Positions 61,113 through 64,000 of a stretch of DNA of 64,000 nt are shown here, one piece after another. A model generated the notes under the pieces. That model was not told where the DNA came from. It did no database searches and saw only the letters and a program-made list of their open reading frames with translations. Location of the stretch: NCBI RefSeq assembly GCF_014773365.1, contig NZ_JACWUN010000006.1, positions 108,681-172,680 of the forward strand. Direction: 5' to 3'. The stretch's first letter is position 1. Every line of letters starts with the position of its first letter. Position numbers and translations under genes: made by a program. The stretch comes from Pelovirga terrestris (GTDB lineage Bacteria > Desulfobacterota > Desulfuromonadia > Desulfuromonadales > Geopsychrobacteraceae).

Positions 61113-61306
61113 CTTTTTCTCTCTCCTTTCAAGGTCTTTGTTGACGCATTATTGATTTTTACACTTTGTTTTCAGTTTGACATAATGAAAGACTAAGATT
61201 ACCCTTTTTCGCTGTGACGCCAAACCACTTCGGGAAAAGGTTGCGCTTCTAAAGATAGTAACGCAATACCCAAAAACTGTATAACCGTTGGCATGTGAAA
61301 TGTGCG

Positions 61307-61777
61307 ATGCTGACCATAGTGAACATGACTTCTCTGCTTCGACATACGACAACAAAACACTTCCTGACGCTGATGCTGGTAGTGGTCTTCCTGGCCGTGT
61401 CACTCTGGCAGTCTTCCCATGTGCATCACCAACATGGTCCTGAAAAAACGGAGCTTGCTTCCGTATACCAATCTTTTGTGTCCGGCTTTTCAGGCAGTCA
61501 TCACGACAATGCAGAACACCACGGCGAACACAGCCATGATACACCTTATCAAACAGCACATTTGTATAAACATCAGCCCAGCTGGAAATCTCTTCGCGGC
61601 AAGACGGATGGTGACAGTACATTAAAAATACCCGTAGTCATCTGTGCTCGGGTCATCAGCGTGTCCCCCTCCGAAATCATCAGTATTCCATCTTCGCATG
61701 TCATAGAAAAGAATGGCCTCTTGACCGCCGGGCGTCCACCTGCCCGTGCCCCTCCGTTCAGCGTCCCTCTTTCCTGA
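61307..61777 (+). CDS. His-rich exported protein in the HupE cassette
   Basis: A 156-aa protein. A hydrophobic N-terminal segment (FLTLMLVVVFLAVSLWQSS) is a probable signal peptide or anchor. A His-rich region follows (SSHVHHQHG, GSHHDNAEHHGEHSHDTPY), then a Pro/Ser-containing C terminus. Such His clusters bind metals. The start is uncertain (GTG 61295, ATG 61307, ATG 61325); none has a good ribosome site. It lies 48 nt before the HupE/UreJ gene and probably belongs to the same unit. Confidence 0.6.
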   Translation: MLTIVNMTSLLRHTTTKHFLTLMLVVVFLAVSLWQSSHVHHQHGPEKTELASVYQSFVSGFSGSHHDNAEHHGEHSHDTPYQTAHLYKHQPSWKSLRGKTDGDSTLKIPVVICARVISVSPSEIISIPSSHVIEKNGLLTAGRPPARAPPFSVPLS

Positions 61778-61825
61778 TTTTTTCAATTACTTCACCCAAA
61801 CAACCTTTGTTTCAGAAAGATCGCT

Positions 61826-62539
61826 ATGAAATTGTTCAAAAACTACCTGGCCGGGAGTGGCCTGATGTGGGGTGTTCTCCCGTTGGCGCTGGTTCTTGTT
61901 GGAGCGGCTGACGTGTTCGCCCACGGCGTGACCGCAGGCGACAAGGGATATATCCAGGAAATAAGCGGCGCTATGCCCCTGCCATTCATCTATCTGGGAG
62001 CCAAGCACATGGTCACCGGGTACGACCACATTCTTTTTCTATTCGGGGTTATTTTCTTTCTCTACCGGTTCAAGGACATCGGCCTTTACGTCACCCTGTT
62101 CGCTGTCGGTCACTCGGTCACCCTGATCGCCGGAGTCCTGATGGAGATCAGCGTCAGCGCCTATCTCATTGACGCCATCATCGGATTGTCCATTATATAC
62201 AAAGCTCTCGACAATATGGGTGCGTACCAGCGCTGGTTCGGGTTTCAACCCAACACCAAGCTGGCCACGCTGATCTTCGGCCTTTTTCACGGGTTCGGCC
62301 TAGCCACCAAGATTCTGGAATACGAAGTCTCCGCTGAGGGTCTGGTGACGAACCTGATCGCCTTTAACGTGGGTGTGGAAGTGGGGCAGCTGATGGCCTT
62401 GGGCCTGATCCTCATCGCCGTGGGATACTGGCGACGCACCGAGGGATTTATGCGCCATGCTTACGACGCCAACGTTCTGCTCATGACGGGAGGTTTTCTG
62501 CTCATGGGATACCAGCTGACTGGCTATGTTGTCGCCTGA
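61826..62539 (+). CDS. HupE/UreJ-family membrane protein
   Basis: A 237-aa membrane protein with about seven helices. GAKHMVTGYDHILFLFGVIF, FAVGHSVTLIAGVL and FGLFHGFGLATKILEYEVSA hold the conserved histidines of HupE/UreJ proteins, which are nickel- or cobalt-related permeases or hydrogenase/urease accessory proteins. Signal peptide or first helix at residues 10-30 (LMWGVLPLALVLVGAADVFA). No hydrogenase or urease gene is in the window. GCTATG precedes the gene; the ribosome site is weak. Confidence 0.82.
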   Translation: MKLFKNYLAGSGLMWGVLPLALVLVGAADVFAHGVTAGDKGYIQEISGAMPLPFIYLGAKHMVTGYDHILFLFGVIFFLYRFKDIGLYVTLFAVGHSVTLIAGVLMEISVSAYLIDAIIGLSIIYKALDNMGAYQRWFGFQPNTKLATLIFGLFHGFGLATKILEYEVSAEGLVTNLIAFNVGVEVGQLMALGLILIAVGYWRRTEGFMRHAYDANVLLMTGGFLLMGYQLTGYVVA

Positions 62540-62577
62540 ATTAACCAACTCATTTCGTTTAGAAAAGGATATATACC

Positions 62578-63189
62578 ATGCAGCATGCACCGAATCCGGC
62601 AGATCTGCCCTCAAGCGCAAAGCTCATTAAGTCAACGATCCTGGCCGCCGTAGTGGCCGCATTTCTTCTGGTTGTCGCCATTTTACCCGCCGAGTACGGC
62701 ATTGATCCCACCGGGGTTGGCAGTGTTCTGGGCTTGACCAAGATGGGAGAGATTAAAACCTCCCTGGCGCATCAAGTTGCGGAGCAGAACACCGTAGCGC
62801 CCATAACCACTCTGCCCGCGAAACCAACCCAACAAGGCGTGGCGGAATCCGTCGAAACAGTGACTACCCTGCGCAAGGACAGCATGGAATTAACCCTGGT
62901 TCCCAACGAGGGCAAAGAGATCAAATTGGCATTGAACAAAGGGGAACGGGCGCGCTATCTCTGGTACACCGATGGTGGCGCTCTTAACTTTGATGGTCAC
63001 TCCGATTCCGTCAAGCTCAAGATCGATTACAAGAGCTGGCAAAAAGGAACCTCACAACGCGAGGAAGGAGAACTTGTCGCTGAGTTTGACGGAAAGCATG
63101 GTTGGTTTTGGCGTAATCGGACATCAAAAACGGTAACAATCACACTGCAGGTGGAAGGGGAACACGCTGATATCGAAGAGGCAATCTGA
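62578..63189 (+). CDS. transmembrane anchor protein of the HupE cassette
   Basis: A 203-aa protein with one N-terminal transmembrane helix (STILAAVVAAFLLVVAILPA), then a linker and a beta-rich domain: TLRKDSMELTLVPNEGKEIK, ARYLWYTDGGALNFDGHSDS and GKHGWFWRNRTSKTVTITLQ. Proteins of this type occur directly after HupE/UreJ genes in other proteobacteria. It likely faces the periplasm and assists the permease. It starts 38 nt after the HupE stop and is followed by a hairpin terminator. Confidence 0.7.
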   Translation: MQHAPNPADLPSSAKLIKSTILAAVVAAFLLVVAILPAEYGIDPTGVGSVLGLTKMGEIKTSLAHQVAEQNTVAPITTLPAKPTQQGVAESVETVTTLRKDSMELTLVPNEGKEIKLALNKGERARYLWYTDGGALNFDGHSDSVKLKIDYKSWQKGTSQREEGELVAEFDGKHGWFWRNRTSKTVTITLQVEGEHADIEEAI

Positions 63190-63200
63190 CTCTTGCAGAA

Positions 63201-63233
63201 TCAACATGCCCGCAGTTGGTTGCGGGTATGTTG
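63201..63233 (+). terminator. terminator-like hairpin after the HupE cassette
   Basis: TCAACATGCCCGCA pairs with TGCGGGTATGTTGA around GTTGGT, with only one mismatch. The following T content is moderate (TTCATGCTTTTG), so it is a hairpin terminator of medium strength. Confidence 0.65.
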
Positions 63234-63309
63234 ATTCATGCTTTTGAAATTCGCCATGCTCCATGGTGGCATCGACGGTCTACGGTAAAATAAGCTTTCC
63301 TTTCTTATC

Positions 63310-63427
63310 GATCACCCTCGTAGAATAAGAAACGCTCTTAATCACCAGATCGAGGGCGTTTCTTATTTGTCACCACCCATAGAACACGAAACGCCCACGG
63401 ATACCAAATCGGGGGCATTGCTTTTAG
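63310..63427. repeat. two imperfect tandem hairpin repeats
   Basis: A unit of about 58 nt (63310-63367) is repeated in diverged form at 63369-63427: both run CACC-CC, TAGAA-A-GAAACGC, ACCA-ATCG-GGGC. The first unit holds a perfect 12-bp stem, AATAAGAAACGC (63324-63335) paired with GCGTTTCTTATT (63356-63367), loop 20 nt. The second has a degenerate version of the stem. Confidence 0.65.
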
Positions 63428-63447
63428 TATATCGTGGGCGGGCTCCC

Positions 63448-63867
63448 TCATTTGTCAAGCGCCTCCACCGCCGAAGCCAGCGTGGCCAGCGGCAAAAAGA
63501 GGGCGAGCGGACGGTTGGGTAGGACGACGAAGCCAAACTGTTCGTAATACTCGCGGGCACCCTGGTTCTTCGCGTCAACAAAAAAACCGATGATCCCGAT
63601 GTTTTCGGCAACGGCCAAGGTGCGCCGCATGGCATCAACCATCATGAGACCACCGAGTCCTTGACGTTGTAGATCCCTTGCCACTGCCAAACGAGCCAGT
63701 TTTGCCGCGGGCGCTTTACGCGGGTACTTCTTCGCATATTCGGGGGGCAGTTCCGTCGCCACGACCTCGCAGCCCACTAGCGTGAAAAAACCCCGAATTT
63801 TCACTGGCTCATCCGAATCTACTAGAACGAAGGTGCGCGAGATCCCTTTGTCATTGTGCTGGCGAGC
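63448..63867 (-). pseudogene. decayed GNAT-family N-acetyltransferase (5' truncated/frameshifted)
   Basis: On the minus strand the acetyl-CoA-binding region is clear: LARLAVARDLQRQGLGGLMM, NIGIIGFFVDAKNQGAREYY, EQFGFVVLPNRPLALFLPL. This is the TacT-like GNAT toxin subfamily. Matching sequence extends upstream of the GTG at 63804 into ARQHNDKGISRTFVLVDSDE (to about 63867), but there is no start codon in this frame. The preceding homologous bases continue in another frame (LKDR), suggesting a frameshift, and the usual N-terminal 40 residues are lost. No antitoxin gene is adjacent. Confidence 0.6.
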
Positions 63868-63938
63868 GGTCCTTGAGCGTGGCCAAAAAAATTGATGGAA
63901 AAATAAGAGATATTTGACAAGATACGTGGGGGAATAAA

Positions 63939-63983
63939 AAAGGAGCCCCCTCAGTTATCTTGGCGGATATCAAGGGGCTCCTT
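63939..63983 (-). terminator. minus-strand terminator of a gene beyond the window
   Basis: Read on the minus strand, AAGGAGCCCC (63983-63974) pairs with GGGGCTCCTT (63949-63940) and then runs into six T. It would end a minus-strand gene lying past position 64000 and separates it from the GNAT remnant. A further CTTGCC/GGCAAG pairing spans 63981-64000. Confidence 0.7.
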
Positions 63984-64000
63984 GCCATAAGAAAGGCAAG

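Overview
The window looks like chromosome of a Gram-negative, flagellated deltaproteobacterium of the Desulfuromonadales type (Desulfuromonas/Geobacter relatives). This is inferred from gene content and order: P- and L-ring flagellar genes, an FlhF-FlhG-FliA tail on the export genes, sigma-54-like promoters in front of motility genes, an orphan NtrC-type regulator, sucCD, and a compact ileS-lspA pair. No species name can be read directly from the sequence.

Positions 1-24040 are mostly housekeeping and small operons. glgC is followed by a VOC protein (minus strand), then folK, a small YHS-like membrane protein and transaldolase. sucCD follows, with a palindromic operator-like site at its -35 box, then an orphan sigma-54-dependent response regulator. 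A minus-strand DNA-repair group holds radC, a GDSL lipoprotein and a JAMM-DinG fusion helicase. After these come an endonuclease III-like glycosylase, an ElyC-like protein, ileS-lspA, an EamA transporter, and a membrane-bound LuxR-type regulator divergent from a GLUG-repeat surface protein with a small lipoprotein. The last group is a minus-strand operon of a compact molybdopterin oxidoreductase, a ChaN-like protein and a YaiI protein.

Positions 24541-55400 are one 31-kb, all-plus-strand flagellar cluster. It encodes the rod, MS ring, C ring, export ATPase and its regulators, hook and hook scaffold, stator (MotAB), export gate (FliOPQR, FlhBA), placement and sigma factors (FlhF, FlhG, FliA), distal rod, and P/L rings. 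Many genes overlap by 1-14 nt. A TPR/AMIN-like protein opens the cluster behind a sigma-54-like promoter; a terminator after flgE and a second sigma-54-like promoter before motA divide it. Filament genes (fliC, fliD, flgK, flgL) are absent and must lie elsewhere. Two heptamer tandem repeats sit in intergenic gaps of the cluster.

Positions 55685-64000 are more accessory. A secreted protein of seven Cys-paired InlB-like repeats is followed by tRNA-Pro(CGG), whose 3' end is duplicated 194 bp downstream. Then come a solitary hisF, a translationally coupled winged-helix/nucleotidyltransferase pair resembling a toxin-antitoxin module, and small conserved proteins. A three-gene HupE/UreJ cassette (His-rich secreted protein, HupE, anchor protein) is next, followed by tandem hairpins and a decayed GNAT acetyltransferase next to a minus-strand terminator at the window edge.

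The best leads for something undescribed are the winged-helix/nucleotidyltransferase pair, the tRNA-Pro tail duplication, the JAMM-DinG fusion, the membrane LuxR/GLUG locus and the HupE cassette. Nothing in the window clearly amounts to a wholly new multi-gene system.
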